NCBI RefSeq assembly: GCF_003254565.1
Contig: NZ_QJRI01000163.1
Coordinates: 40,322-104,321 of the forward strand
Source of the DNA: Flavobacterium nitrogenifigens
GTDB taxonomy: Bacteria > Bacteroidota > Bacteroidia > Flavobacteriales > Flavobacteriaceae
DNA: 64,000 nt
Reading direction: 5' to 3'
Positions 33,387 through 42,246 of the stretch are shown here, piece by piece. The translations under genes were made by a program, and so were the position numbers. A model generated the notes under the pieces. It was not told the origin of the DNA. It saw only the letters and a program-made list of their open reading frames with translations, and did not search any database. Each line of letters opens with the position of its first letter. Position 1 is the first letter of the stretch.

Positions 33387-34625
33387 GTGAAATCTGTGGC
33401 ACTTAAAGCATCATCACAAAATACAACTTTCAAACAAATCCTTTTATTACTATTTATCGCAACTTCCTATAAAGCTTTTGCACAAAAAGACGGTTATTGG
33501 GACAAAGAACGTGCAACAACCAAAGAAATTATGGTTCCCGCACGCGATAGAATTTCTATACCAACAGAAGACTTACCAGTTGGAACTACAGAAATTGTAT
33601 ATAGAATCACACTTTTAGATAAAAATCAGGAAATGGCCAATAGTTTGGTTTCGGTATTAAAAGCAATTCCAGATCCAACAGGTGTTAGCCAAGGTTCTGC
33701 CGGTGCTGTTTTCTTAATGTCAAAAATTTCAGGTGATGATCAGTGTACATATTCAATTTTTACTTCTAATGAAAATGCAAAAAAATATGTTGCAGATGGT
33801 AAAATAGATAAAGCCTGCTATTCTCAAGCAGAACCTGTTAGCAAAGATGCCAAACGTTTATCTGTAAATAAATCATCTTGCTTAAAGGAAAATATTAGTA
33901 CAATCTGGTTTGGCTTTGAAAGCAAAAATTGGATTTTAAGCCAAAAAGTAGTTCTAGAAGTAGTGCCGTGGGTAGATACAAAATTAAACCGCGGTTGGAA
34001 TCAGGACAATAAAAACGAAATTATAAGTTTGTGCAAAACTTCGACAATGGCACAGAAAATGGCTAATTCAGATGATTTTTGTGTTTGTATTTTAAATAAA
34101 ATCATGAAGCAATATCGTTATGATGAGTTTCAAAAATTGTTGGCTGTGGAAAAAATTAAAGTCTATAAAGATTTTGGAAACAGCTGTTACAAAGATGCCG
34201 ATATTTCTAAAAATGTATTCAACGATTTAAGAACACAAGTGGCATCTTTAATTAAAGCCCAAAAGTATAACGAAGCAATTCCGAAATTAAATACAATTGT
34301 AAATGAAGGTAAAGCAACTGCTTTAGATTACGGTTCGTTAGGATATTGCTATATTTTGACCAAACAATATGCAAAAGCATTAAAAGTGCTTCAAGAAGGT
34401 GAAAAGCTGGATGATACAGAGTTATTAGTAAAATTAAACTTAGCGCATACTTACTTAGTAAGCGACGATTACAGTGCAGCAAAAGCGATTTACAAAAAAT
34501 ATCAGACTCAGAATGTAACGGACAGTTTAAGCTGGATTGCGAAAACAAAACTTGATTTTCAGGCTTTTGAAAAAGCAGGCTTGCCTTCAAAAGACTTCGA
34601 GAAAATCTTAAAACTATATAATTAA
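33387..34625 (+). CDS. Exported TPR-containing protein
   Basis: A 412-residue protein. The only start before the signal-peptide core (KQILLLLFIATSYKAFAQ) is a GTG at 33387, which lies inside an intergenic word repeat (aatctgtgaaatctgtggc). A TTG or other start cannot be excluded. The mature part has an N-terminal domain of about 180 residues with YWDKERATTKEIMVPARDRI and several Cys. A Cys-pair region (FCVCILNKIMKQYRYDEF) near 230 and TPR repeats from about 285 to 400 (KAQKYNEAIPKLNTIVNEG, KQYAKALKVLQEGEKL) follow. Unknown role, probably periplasmic. Confidence 0.78.
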   Translation: MKSVALKASSQNTTFKQILLLLFIATSYKAFAQKDGYWDKERATTKEIMVPARDRISIPTEDLPVGTTEIVYRITLLDKNQEMANSLVSVLKAIPDPTGVSQGSAGAVFLMSKISGDDQCTYSIFTSNENAKKYVADGKIDKACYSQAEPVSKDAKRLSVNKSSCLKENISTIWFGFESKNWILSQKVVLEVVPWVDTKLNRGWNQDNKNEIISLCKTSTMAQKMANSDDFCVCILNKIMKQYRYDEFQKLLAVEKIKVYKDFGNSCYKDADISKNVFNDLRTQVASLIKAQKYNEAIPKLNTIVNEGKATALDYGSLGYCYILTKQYAKALKVLQEGEKLDDTELLVKLNLAHTYLVSDDYSAAKAIYKKYQTQNVTDSLSWIAKTKLDFQAFEKAGLPSKDFEKILKLYN

Positions 34626-34706
34626 GTTTCTTAGATATAAAGTATTTCTTCAAGTCTTTTTTGGGCTTAGAAGCTTAATGTCTTAGCATCTTAGTACCTT
34701 AAAAAA

Positions 34707-35750
34707 ATGAACGCATCTTATCAAAAATATTTATTAGAATTTAAACGTCCTTCTGGAACTTCTCGTGGAATTATGACCGAGAAAGAAACTTGGTTTATAA
34801 TCTTAGAAGAAAACGGCAAAAAAGGAATAGGAGAGTGTGGCATACTGCGTGGTTTGAGCGCAGATGATCGTGAAGATTACGAAGAAAAATTAAAATGGGC
34901 TTGCGACAATATTCACTTAGGTGAAACAGTACTTTGGAATGCTTTATTAGAATTTCCTTCTATACAATTCGGAATAGAAATGGCTTTTTTATCTCTTAAA
35001 AGTGAAAATCCATATCTTTTATTTCCATCCGATTTTACCAATAATACAAGCTCAATTGTTATAAACGGATTAGTTTGGATGGGAGAATCTGCTTTTATGA
35101 AACAGCAGATTGAAGAAAAATTAACTGACGGTTTTAGTTGTATAAAACTCAAAATCGGGGCTATTGATTTTGCTAAAGAATTAGAATTATTGCAATTTAT
35201 AAGAAGTCATTTTTCTGCAGAACAAATAGAAATTAGAGTAGATGCTAACGGAGCTTTTTCTTCAATAGAGGCTTTAGATAAGTTAAGTCAGTTAAAACAA
35301 TTTCAGCTTCATAGCATTGAACAACCCATTAAAAAAGGGCAAATTGCTGAAATGGCTGAATTGTGCAAACAAACACCGTTTCCAATAGCTTTAGATGAAG
35401 AGCTTATTGGTGTGTTTTCATTAGAAGAAAAAGAAAAATTACTTCAGGAAATTAAGCCTCAATACATCATTTTAAAGCCAAGTTTTGTTGGCGGTTTCCG
35501 TGGTACGCAAGAATGGATCACTTTAGCAGAAAAGTATAATATTGGCTGGTGGATTACTTCGGCATTAGAAAGCAATATTGGATTAAACGCCATTGCACAA
35601 TGGACATTTACATTAAATTCAGATATGCCACAAGGCTTAGGAACTGGAGCATTATATACTAATAATATAGATTGCCCACTTGAAGTTAAAAATGGAAAAC
35701 TTTGGTACAATGCTTCAAAGAATTGGGAAAAGTTCAAAGAAACAGAGTGA
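34707..35750 (+). CDS. menC: o-Succinylbenzoate synthase
   Basis: A 347-residue enolase-superfamily enzyme that dehydrates SHCHC to o-succinylbenzoate. The catalytic residues are in place: the KLKIG Lys (about 147-151), RVDANGAFS Asp (about 178), the EQPI Glu (about 204), the LDEE Asp/Glu (about 230) and the ILKPSFVGGF Lys (about 254). The N-terminal capping domain shows GIGECGILRGL. It closes the menaquinone series in this window; no menE follows. A word-repeat spacer (ttagcatcttag) precedes it. Confidence 0.94.
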   Translation: MNASYQKYLLEFKRPSGTSRGIMTEKETWFIILEENGKKGIGECGILRGLSADDREDYEEKLKWACDNIHLGETVLWNALLEFPSIQFGIEMAFLSLKSENPYLLFPSDFTNNTSSIVINGLVWMGESAFMKQQIEEKLTDGFSCIKLKIGAIDFAKELELLQFIRSHFSAEQIEIRVDANGAFSSIEALDKLSQLKQFQLHSIEQPIKKGQIAEMAELCKQTPFPIALDEELIGVFSLEEKEKLLQEIKPQYIILKPSFVGGFRGTQEWITLAEKYNIGWWITSALESNIGLNAIAQWTFTLNSDMPQGLGTGALYTNNIDCPLEVKNGKLWYNASKNWEKFKETE

Positions 35751-35803
35751 CAAAGGAAAAATCTTTGAACCTTTGCAACTTTGTTCCTTTGAACCTTATT
35801 TTT

Positions 35804-36328
35804 CTACTCTTTTCCACCCAACAAACTATCTTGCCAATCTTTCAATTCCTTCCATTTTCCCTGATAAGCCATTAATGCTTGTCTTGCCCAAGTACTCGGA
35901 TTATGCATAGCGTAGTTTTCTCCGCCAGCATCCAAAATAGCTTGTAATTTTTCTGTAGAAGCTTGCGAAAGGTTTTGCCATGTCTTTATTCCTGCCTCAA
36001 TAAATAAAGATTCTATTTTTGGCCCAATTCCTTCTACTATTTTCAGGTCATTTTCTTTTATTTTTTTCCCTAAAGCATTTAAGGCTAATGCAGGCTCAAA
36101 AGGAATTATTTCGGGAATTGTAGTTTTGCTTTTTGTAGCCAATTCTGCTTCTAGTTTTAAGATTCTTGTATGTAAATTTCGTGTATGCGCTTTGCAAACA
36201 TCTAGATCGGCTTGAAGAGATGCTGAAAGTGAATTATCATTTTTAAAAGTTATTTTACCTAGTATGTAACCTAAAATCCCGCAGATTACACCTAGTGCTA
36301 TTGGTATTACAACATAAGGTACATTCAT
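35804..36328 (-). CDS. Membrane-anchored helix-hairpin-helix protein
   Basis: A 174-residue protein with an N-terminal membrane helix (about residues 4-24, VVIPIALGVICGILGYILG). A short coiled-coil (about 38-66) and a C-terminal helix-hairpin-helix domain (DLKIVEGIGPKIESLFIEAGIKTWQNLS, about 97-125) follow. The HHH pattern resembles the extension found on some Bacteroidota L21 ribosomal proteins and usually contacts nucleic acid or protein. No enzymatic motif is seen. Converges with menC across a short gap of word repeats. Confidence 0.82.
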   Translation of the reverse strand: MNVPYVVIPIALGVICGILGYILGKITFKNDNSLSASLQADLDVCKAHTRNLHTRILKLEAELATKSKTTIPEIIPFEPALALNALGKKIKENDLKIVEGIGPKIESLFIEAGIKTWQNLSQASTEKLQAILDAGGENYAMHNPSTWARQALMAYQGKWKELKDWQDSLLGGKE

Positions 36329-36585
36329 GACCGTTCTATTTTAGAGTTTAAATTGTATTAAGTTTTTTAGTTATACTAAAAAAAGTTTTAGACTGATAAC
36401 TGTTTGATGAGGAATGGATTCTATCAAAATTACTTAAAATAATAATTGCAAGATGTTAACAATCAGTTATTTTGGTAAAAATTGATTGTGATAAAAAGTA
36501 ACAAATTAACAAACTTTTCATTTTTTGTAAGCTCAAAGGCTAGATTAAAATGAGTAACTTGCATAAAAAATAATCTAGAATTAAG

Positions 36586-37059
36586 ATGGTTGAAATAGAA
36601 AGAAAGTTTCTTGTAAAATCTGACGCTTACAAGAATCAAGCTTTTACTCAGAATAAGATTGCTCAAGGCTATTTGAGTTCTGCTCCTGAACGTACGGTTA
36701 GGGTTAGGATTAAAGGGCATAAAGGCTTTATAACTATAAAAGGGATAAGCCATGGCGGCGGTATGTCTCGCTTTGAATGGGAAAATGAAATTCCGCTTGA
36801 TGAAGCTCAGGAATTACTAAAATTATGCGAAAAGGGCAAAATTGAAAAAACGCGTTACGAAATACAATCTGGTGAGCATATTTATGAGGTAGATGAGTTT
36901 TATGGCGAAAATGAAGGTTTAGTAATGGCTGAAATTGAATTAAATTCGGAAGATGAAGTTTTTGAAAAACCAGAATGGCTTGGAGAAGAAGTAACAAACG
37001 ATGAAAGATATTATAATGCTTATTTAAGCAAAAATCCTTATAAAGACTGGCAAAAATAA
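36586..37059 (+). CDS. CYTH domain protein (inorganic triphosphatase-like)
   Basis: A 157-residue CYTH/TTM-fold protein. The diagnostic ExExK motif is VEIERKFLV at residues 2-10, followed by RTVRVRIKGHKGFITIKG and an alternating-charge series of tunnel strands with EIELNSEDE near 117. Such proteins bind organic or inorganic triphosphates with Mg/Mn, and many bacterial ones are triphosphatases. The ypdA ATG is 1 base after its stop, so the two genes form an operon. Confidence 0.9.
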   Translation: MVEIERKFLVKSDAYKNQAFTQNKIAQGYLSSAPERTVRVRIKGHKGFITIKGISHGGGMSRFEWENEIPLDEAQELLKLCEKGKIEKTRYEIQSGEHIYEVDEFYGENEGLVMAEIELNSEDEVFEKPEWLGEEVTNDERYYNAYLSKNPYKDWQK

Positions 37060-37060
37060 A

Positions 37061-38029
37061 ATGACAGAATCAATATATGACCTTATAATTGTCGGTGGCG
37101 GACCAATTGGCCTTGCTTGTGCAATAGAAGCCGAAAAGAAAAAATTAAAATATGTAATTATAGAAAAAGGAGCGATTGTTAACAGTATTTTTAATTATCC
37201 GCTTTATATGACCTTTTTCTCTACTGCTGAAAGATTAGAAATTGGCGAGATTCCGTTTAACTGCTTAGCACCAAAACCAGGGCGTCAGGAAGCTTTGGAA
37301 TATTATCGAAATATTCACCGCTACTTTAAATTCAACATCAATTTATTTGAAAAAGTACTTGATGTACAGAAAAACCAAGGTGTTTTTAAGATTGCAACGA
37401 ATAAACAAAATTACGAATCGAAGAATGTCATATTGGCAACCGGCTTTTATGATATTCCAATTGAAATGAATGTTTTAGGCGAAAACCTTCCAAAAGTCCG
37501 TCATTATTATAAAGAAGCACACGAATATGCTTTTAGAAAAGTTTTGGTTGTAGGCGCTAATAATTCGTCTGTAGACGCTGCTTTGGAATGCTGGAGAAAG
37601 GGAGCAGAGGTTACCATGGTAATTCGTAAAAACGAAATAAATAGCCGTGTGAAATATTGGGTAAAACCAGATATTGAAAATCGAATTGCCGAAGGAAGTA
37701 TAAAAGCTTATTTTGAATCTAATATTACTGAAATTCGTGAAGCTGAAGTAGAAATTCAAACACCAAACGGAAAAATTACAATTGAAAATGATTTTGTTTT
37801 GGCATTAACTGGCTATAAACCTGATTTGAATTTTCTAGAAAAAATCGGAATCCAGCTTTCTAATGATGAACTGAAAATTCCAATTTATAATCCTGAAACA
37901 ATGGAAACTAATATAGAAGGTTTATTTCTTGCCGGAGTAGTTTGTGGTGGAATGCAGACACATAAGTGGTTTATAGAAAACTCGAGAGTTCATGCTAGTA
38001 TGATTGTAGATTATATTAGTTCAAAGTAA
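37061..38029 (+). CDS. ypdA: YpdA-type bacillithiol disulfide reductase
   Basis: A 322-residue FAD/NADPH oxidoreductase. The first dinucleotide motif is IVGGGPIGLACAIEA (about residues 10-24), the second KVLVVGANNSSVDAALE (about 162-178), and the ATGFYD segment precedes it. It lacks a CxxC pair, which is the mark of YpdA and distinguishes it from thioredoxin reductase. YpdA reduces oxidised bacillithiol in the cytosol. Bacillithiol is made by many Flavobacteriia, but no bsh gene is in this window. Confidence 0.9.
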   Translation: MTESIYDLIIVGGGPIGLACAIEAEKKKLKYVIIEKGAIVNSIFNYPLYMTFFSTAERLEIGEIPFNCLAPKPGRQEALEYYRNIHRYFKFNINLFEKVLDVQKNQGVFKIATNKQNYESKNVILATGFYDIPIEMNVLGENLPKVRHYYKEAHEYAFRKVLVVGANNSSVDAALECWRKGAEVTMVIRKNEINSRVKYWVKPDIENRIAEGSIKAYFESNITEIREAEVEIQTPNGKITIENDFVLALTGYKPDLNFLEKIGIQLSNDELKIPIYNPETMETNIEGLFLAGVVCGGMQTHKWFIENSRVHASMIVDYISSK

Positions 38030-38039
38030 AAAAAAGTTA

Positions 38040-38130
38040 GCCACGAATTACACGAATTTGCACAAATTTTATCCGTTTAGTTTTTATTCTTAAAGTATAG
38101 AAATTAGTGTCAATCCGTGTAATTCGTGGC
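38040..38130. repeat. GCCACGAATTACACG inverted repeat, copy 1
   Basis: The perfect 15-bp arms 38040-38054 and 38116-38130 with further imperfect pairing inside (GAATTTGCACAAATT against AAATTAGTGTCAATC) lie between convergent ypdA and selO. The same arms flank selO on its other side at 39774-39851. Confidence 0.75.
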
Positions 38131-38140
38131 AAAAAAACTT

Positions 38141-39709
38141 TTAAGAACTACAAGATAACATAGAACAGCCAACTTTTGTTCTTGCCCAATCTGGACGTTT
38201 TGCAAACCATTTTTCAGATTCTGTCTGTTCGTCATACGGATTTTTAAGAAGCTGAAATAGTTCATCAACCAGAGTATAATCTTCTTTATCTGCTGCATCA
38301 ATAGCCAATTGTGCCATATAATTTCGCAGTACATATTTTGGATTAATCTGATTCATTTTTGAAGTTCTTTCTTCATCTGTAAGTGTTTCAGAGTTTAGTC
38401 TTTTCAAATAAACTGTAAACCATTTTTGCCAAGCACCTAGAATATTTTCTCTTATTTCTTCTGGAATATAAAATGCGTATTCTATTTTTTCGAATGCTTG
38501 TTCTACAGAATCCTCTTTTTTAATTTTGCTAAGATTTCTAAAAAAGATAGTCATGTCGGTTTCTGATAACTGCAAAATTTCTTCTAGACCTTTAATGATT
38601 TTATCATCAGCTTCACTTGAAGTAAATATTCCTAATTTACTCAATAACATTACTTTGTAGTCATTTTCAAAATCAGTTATAAATGAATCTAATATTTTTT
38701 CCAAAGGGGCTGCTTCATTAATTAACGGATAAAGTGCATTTGCCAATTGAAATAAATTCCATTGTGCCACCTGCGGCTGATTTCCGAAACGGTATCTTCT
38801 ATTTTGACTGTCGGTTGTGTTTGGAGTCCAGTCTGGATCATAATTTTCCAGCCATCCATAAGGACCGTAATCGATCGTAATTCCATGAATGGACATATTA
38901 TCCGTATTCATCACACCATGAACAAATCCAACACGTTGCCAATGCAGGATCATTTCGCGAGTTGTATCAGCCACTTTTTGGAAGAACTGAAGATACTGCT
39001 CTTTTGGCTCACCAGTAATTTCGGGGAAATAATGCTTAATCGTAAATTCTACAAATTGCTTTAAGTTTTTCAGTTCATTTCTCGCTGTAAGCATTTCATA
39101 GCTTCCAAAACGAATGAAAGATGGAGCTACACGGCAAACTACAGCGCCTTTCTCATAAGCAGGATTCCCGTTATATAAAACATCTCTTAAAACCTGATCT
39201 CCAGAAAGGGCAAGTGAAAGCGATCGGGTAGTGGGAACGCCCAAATTATACATTGCTTCAGCACATAGATATTCTCTTATAGAAGAGCGTAAAACAGCCA
39301 AGCCATCAGCCGTTCTAGAATATGGAGTTTTTCCTGCGCCTTTTAACTGCAGTGTGTAAAATTGATTATTATTTTCAACTTCTGTTAAATTAATAGCTCG
39401 ACCATCTCCAAGTTGTCCTGCCCAATTTCCAAATTGATGTCCCGCATAGCACATGGCAAACGGTTTTGTTTCTGGAAGAATCTCTTTTCCAGAAAAAACA
39501 TTTAAAAATTCTTCTGATTGAATTTCGTCTTTAGAAATTCCAACCAATTCAGCCACTTCTTCAGAAGCGTGAATTAATTTCGGGTTTGAGGGTTTTGTTG
39601 GATTTACATATGAAAACAGCGTGTTTTTAACCTGACGAACTTCATTTGTCAAGTCTGGATCTGCTGGTAATTCGGCAGTAAATCGATTATTTATTCTAAG
39701 ATTTTTCAT
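38141..39709 (-). CDS. selO: Protein adenylyltransferase SelO
   Basis: A 522-residue pseudokinase-fold enzyme (UPF0061/YdiU/SelO) that transfers AMP from ATP to Ser, Thr or Tyr of proteins, linked to redox control. It shows CYAGHQFGNWAGQLGDGRAINL (about residues 87-108), LKGAGKTPYSRTADGLAVLRSS (about 122-143), the metal-binding MNTDNMSIHGITIDYGPYG (about 265-283) and the long C-terminal helical tail. It ends in SCSS, so a Cys occupies the position where eukaryotic homologs have selenocysteine (U-S-S). Both sides carry the GCCACGAATTACAC inverted repeats. Confidence 0.95.
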   Translation of the reverse strand: MKNLRINNRFTAELPADPDLTNEVRQVKNTLFSYVNPTKPSNPKLIHASEEVAELVGISKDEIQSEEFLNVFSGKEILPETKPFAMCYAGHQFGNWAGQLGDGRAINLTEVENNNQFYTLQLKGAGKTPYSRTADGLAVLRSSIREYLCAEAMYNLGVPTTRSLSLALSGDQVLRDVLYNGNPAYEKGAVVCRVAPSFIRFGSYEMLTARNELKNLKQFVEFTIKHYFPEITGEPKEQYLQFFQKVADTTREMILHWQRVGFVHGVMNTDNMSIHGITIDYGPYGWLENYDPDWTPNTTDSQNRRYRFGNQPQVAQWNLFQLANALYPLINEAAPLEKILDSFITDFENDYKVMLLSKLGIFTSSEADDKIIKGLEEILQLSETDMTIFFRNLSKIKKEDSVEQAFEKIEYAFYIPEEIRENILGAWQKWFTVYLKRLNSETLTDEERTSKMNQINPKYVLRNYMAQLAIDAADKEDYTLVDELFQLLKNPYDEQTESEKWFAKRPDWARTKVGCSMLSCSS

Positions 39710-39773
39710 TTTTTGTCTTTCTTATTTTTGCCACAGATTTAGAGATTAAATGGATTTTCTATGCTGTTTATTT

Positions 39774-39851
39774 GCCACGAATTACACAAATTTCCACTAA
39801 TTTTTAGATTTAGCTGAAAAAACATTCGTGAAAATTTGTGTAATTCGTGGC
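39774..39851. repeat. GCCACGAATTACAC inverted repeat, copy 2
   Basis: The perfect 20-bp arms 39774-39793 and 39832-39851 enclose a 38-base loop. A further word (gccacagattt) lies at 39730-39740. It separates msrA from selO. Confidence 0.75.
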
Positions 39852-39886
39852 AAATAAAAAAGTTTAATCTTTGGCTAAAACTAAAT

Positions 39887-40420
39887 TTAGCTGATTAACA
39901 TATCAGCGTACATTTTTTTAAGTTTTTGAATTTTTGGATCAATTACCACTTGGCAATATCCAGCTTCTTGATTTTCGTTATAATAGTTCTGATGATAATC
40001 TTCGGCTTCGTAAAAAACTTCAAAAGGTTTTAATTGCGTTACAATTGGATCTGCATAAGCAGGCTGTACTTCTTCAAAAACTTTTTCGACAATTTCTTTT
40101 TGCTCGTCATCATGATATAAAATAATAGAACGATATTGAGTTCCGCTATCACCGCCTTGACGATTTAAAGTAGTCGGATCATGACTTGTCATGAAAATGA
40201 AAATTAAGTCGTGATATGAAATTATGTCAGGGTTGAAAGTCACTTGAATCACTTCGGCATGTCCTGTTCTTCCTGTGCAAACTTCACGATAAGCAGGATT
40301 CTTTATGAATCCGTCTGAATAACCCGCTTTTATTGATTCTACACCTTTTAAACGCTGAATTACAGCTTCTATACACCAAAAACATCCGCCACCAAAGGTA
40401 GCTACAGATAAATTTCCCAT
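39887..40420 (-). CDS. msrA: Peptide methionine (S)-S-oxide reductase MsrA
   Basis: A 177-residue MsrA with the catalytic motif GGGCFWC (Cys at about residue 13) near the N-terminus. The family stretches GYSDGFIKNPAYREVCTGRTGHAEVIQVTFNP and QGGDSGTQYRSIILYHD and the FYEAEDYHQNYY substrate pocket follow. It reduces the S epimer of methionine sulfoxide in proteins. There is no signal peptide, so it is cytosolic. It lies between selO and a divergent aminotransferase; the redox-repair theme is shared with selO. Confidence 0.96.
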   Translation of the reverse strand: MGNLSVATFGGGCFWCIEAVIQRLKGVESIKAGYSDGFIKNPAYREVCTGRTGHAEVIQVTFNPDIISYHDLIFIFMTSHDPTTLNRQGGDSGTQYRSIILYHDDEQKEIVEKVFEEVQPAYADPIVTQLKPFEVFYEAEDYHQNYYNENQEAGYCQVVIDPKIQKLKKMYADMLIS

Positions 40421-40573
40421 AAGTAGTACTTTCTTTAAAGTTTAATGCCTATTAATTCGATAGGATATTATGATAATTTATTAAAAAAAAGTTGTTTTAA
40501 CTAAAAATACCAAACAGTAATATAGTGTTTGAAGTTTACTATTGATAAATTCGCAATTTTATAAAAAACTATA

Positions 40574-40581
40574 TATATTTG
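40574..40581 (+). promoter_or_regulatory. -7 box of the class V aminotransferase gene
   Basis: TATATTTG matches TAnnTTTG and lies 24 bases before the ATG at 40605. Its location excludes the longer TTG-initiated reading of the frame at 40542. Confidence 0.55.
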
Positions 40582-40604
40582 CAATCAAACACAAGGCACA
40601 ACTA

Positions 40605-42092
40605 ATGAATAGCAAAAATAGTACCATGACACTGGAAACTTATTTCCAAGAATTTAGACAGAATATTGTCGGTATAAATCAAGAATTTACTTCACCTTAT
40701 GGCAGAAAATCAATAATTTACACAGATTGGACTGCCAGCGGAAGATTATATCGTCCAATTGAGGAAAAACTGCTAAATCAGTTTGGACCTTTTGTAGCCA
40801 ATACGCATACTGAAACTACTGTATCTGGTACTGCTATGACAAAAGCATACCATCATGCAAGACATATTATTAAGCGTCATGCCAATGCAAACAGCGATGA
40901 TGTTTTAATTACTGATGGCACTGGAATGACGGGAGTTATCAATAAATTCCAGCGTATTTTGGGATTGAAAATTCCTGAAAACTTAAAAAGTTTTACAACT
41001 GTTCCGGCGGAGAAAAAACCTATTGTTTTTATTTCACACATGGAACACCATTCTAATCAAACTTCTTGGTTAGAGACTATTGCAGATGTTGAGATTATTC
41101 CTTCTTGCGAAAAAGGTCTTTTTAACTTAGAAAGCCTTGAAGCTTTATTGGAGAAATATAAAGATAGAACGATCAAAATTGCTTCTATTACGGCTTGTTC
41201 GAATGTTACGGGGTTGAGAACTCCTTTTCACGAAGCAGCAAAATTAATGCACCAATATAATGGTGTTTGTTTTGTTGATTTTGCCTGTTCTGGGCCATAT
41301 GTAGAAATTGATATGCATCCTGCTGATCCAGAAGCTTATTTGGATGCAGTTTTTATGTCTCCACATAAATTCTTAGGTGGGCCTGGAACTTCTGGAGTTT
41401 TAATTTTCAATAAGAAATTATACAACAACATGATTCCTGATTGCCCAGGTGGAGGAACAGTAAGCTGGACAAATCCTTGGGGAGAACATAAATATATTGA
41501 TAATATTGAGGATCGTGAGGATGGTGGAACACCTGGTTTTCTTCAAGTTATCAAAACTGCGTTGGCAATCGAGCTAAAAGAAGAAATGGGAATTGAAAAC
41601 ATTATGGAGCGTGAACATGAAATTGTTGACTATGTTTTCTCTCAATTAGACCCTGTTTCTAATATCAAAATTTTAGCTGGACAGCATAAAGAACGCCTTG
41701 GTGTAATTTCGTTTTTTATTGATGATCTTCACTTTAACTTAGGAGTTAAAATTTTAAATGACCGTTTTGGAATTCAGACTAGAGGAGGATGCAGCTGTGC
41801 GGGAACTTATGGTCATTATTTATTGCATGTTGATCAAGAAACTTCAAACAAATTGGTTAACGAAATTACAATTGGCGATTTAATCAAAAAACCGGGATGG
41901 ATTAGAATGTCAATTCACCCAACTACGACTGACGAAGAAATTGCTTTTGTATGCAATAGCATCAAAGAACTGGCAGCAAATCATAAAGAATGGGCTTTGG
42001 ATTATTCTTATGATAAAAATCGTAATGAGTTTATTCATAAAGATGCGACTTCGTTTGAAGATGAATTGGTAGAAAGTTGGTTTAAATCTTAG
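40605..42092 (+). CDS. Class V PLP-dependent aminotransferase/cysteine desulfurase-like protein
   Basis: A 495-residue PLP enzyme of aminotransferase class V. The fold-type I motifs include TDGTGMTGVINKFQRILG (cofactor loop, about residue 105), ITACSNVTGLRTPFHEAA, CFVDFACSGPY (PLP Asp, about 225) and the PLP-Lys motif MSPHKFLGGPGTSGVL (about 251). A Cys-rich segment QTRGGCSCAG near 395 lies where desulfurases carry the catalytic Cys. It is longer than SufS (about 405). The reaction is not known; sulfur transfer or amino acid transamination are both possible. An ATG seven codons downstream (40626) is an alternative start. Confidence 0.86.
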   Translation: MNSKNSTMTLETYFQEFRQNIVGINQEFTSPYGRKSIIYTDWTASGRLYRPIEEKLLNQFGPFVANTHTETTVSGTAMTKAYHHARHIIKRHANANSDDVLITDGTGMTGVINKFQRILGLKIPENLKSFTTVPAEKKPIVFISHMEHHSNQTSWLETIADVEIIPSCEKGLFNLESLEALLEKYKDRTIKIASITACSNVTGLRTPFHEAAKLMHQYNGVCFVDFACSGPYVEIDMHPADPEAYLDAVFMSPHKFLGGPGTSGVLIFNKKLYNNMIPDCPGGGTVSWTNPWGEHKYIDNIEDREDGGTPGFLQVIKTALAIELKEEMGIENIMEREHEIVDYVFSQLDPVSNIKILAGQHKERLGVISFFIDDLHFNLGVKILNDRFGIQTRGGCSCAGTYGHYLLHVDQETSNKLVNEITIGDLIKKPGWIRMSIHPTTTDEEIAFVCNSIKELAANHKEWALDYSYDKNRNEFIHKDATSFEDELVESWFKS

Positions 42093-42163
42093 ATTTTTAT
42101 TTAACCGCAAAGTTCGCGAAAGTTTTTTCTATAAGAATATTTTTAAAGAACGTAAAGTTTAGT

Positions 42164-42196
42164 AAACCCGACAGGTTTTGAAAACCTGTCGGGTTT
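42164..42196. repeat. CCCGACAGG palindrome, copy 2
   Basis: Perfect 16-bp arms 42164-42179 and 42181-42196, identical to copy 1. A GCAAAGTTCGCGAAAG word precedes it at 42107-42122, mirroring copy 1 in reverse orientation. It lies between convergent genes and may act as a terminator. Confidence 0.75.
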
Positions 42197-42246
42197 GTTT
42201 TTATAGTATTCAGTTTTATGTTCTTATGAAAAATATACTTGTGATT

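Noticed and set aside
40542..40604. TTG-initiated N-terminal extension of the class V aminotransferase
   Set aside because: The stretch contains the TATATTTG promoter box at 40574-40581, so it cannot be translated from that start if the promoter is real.
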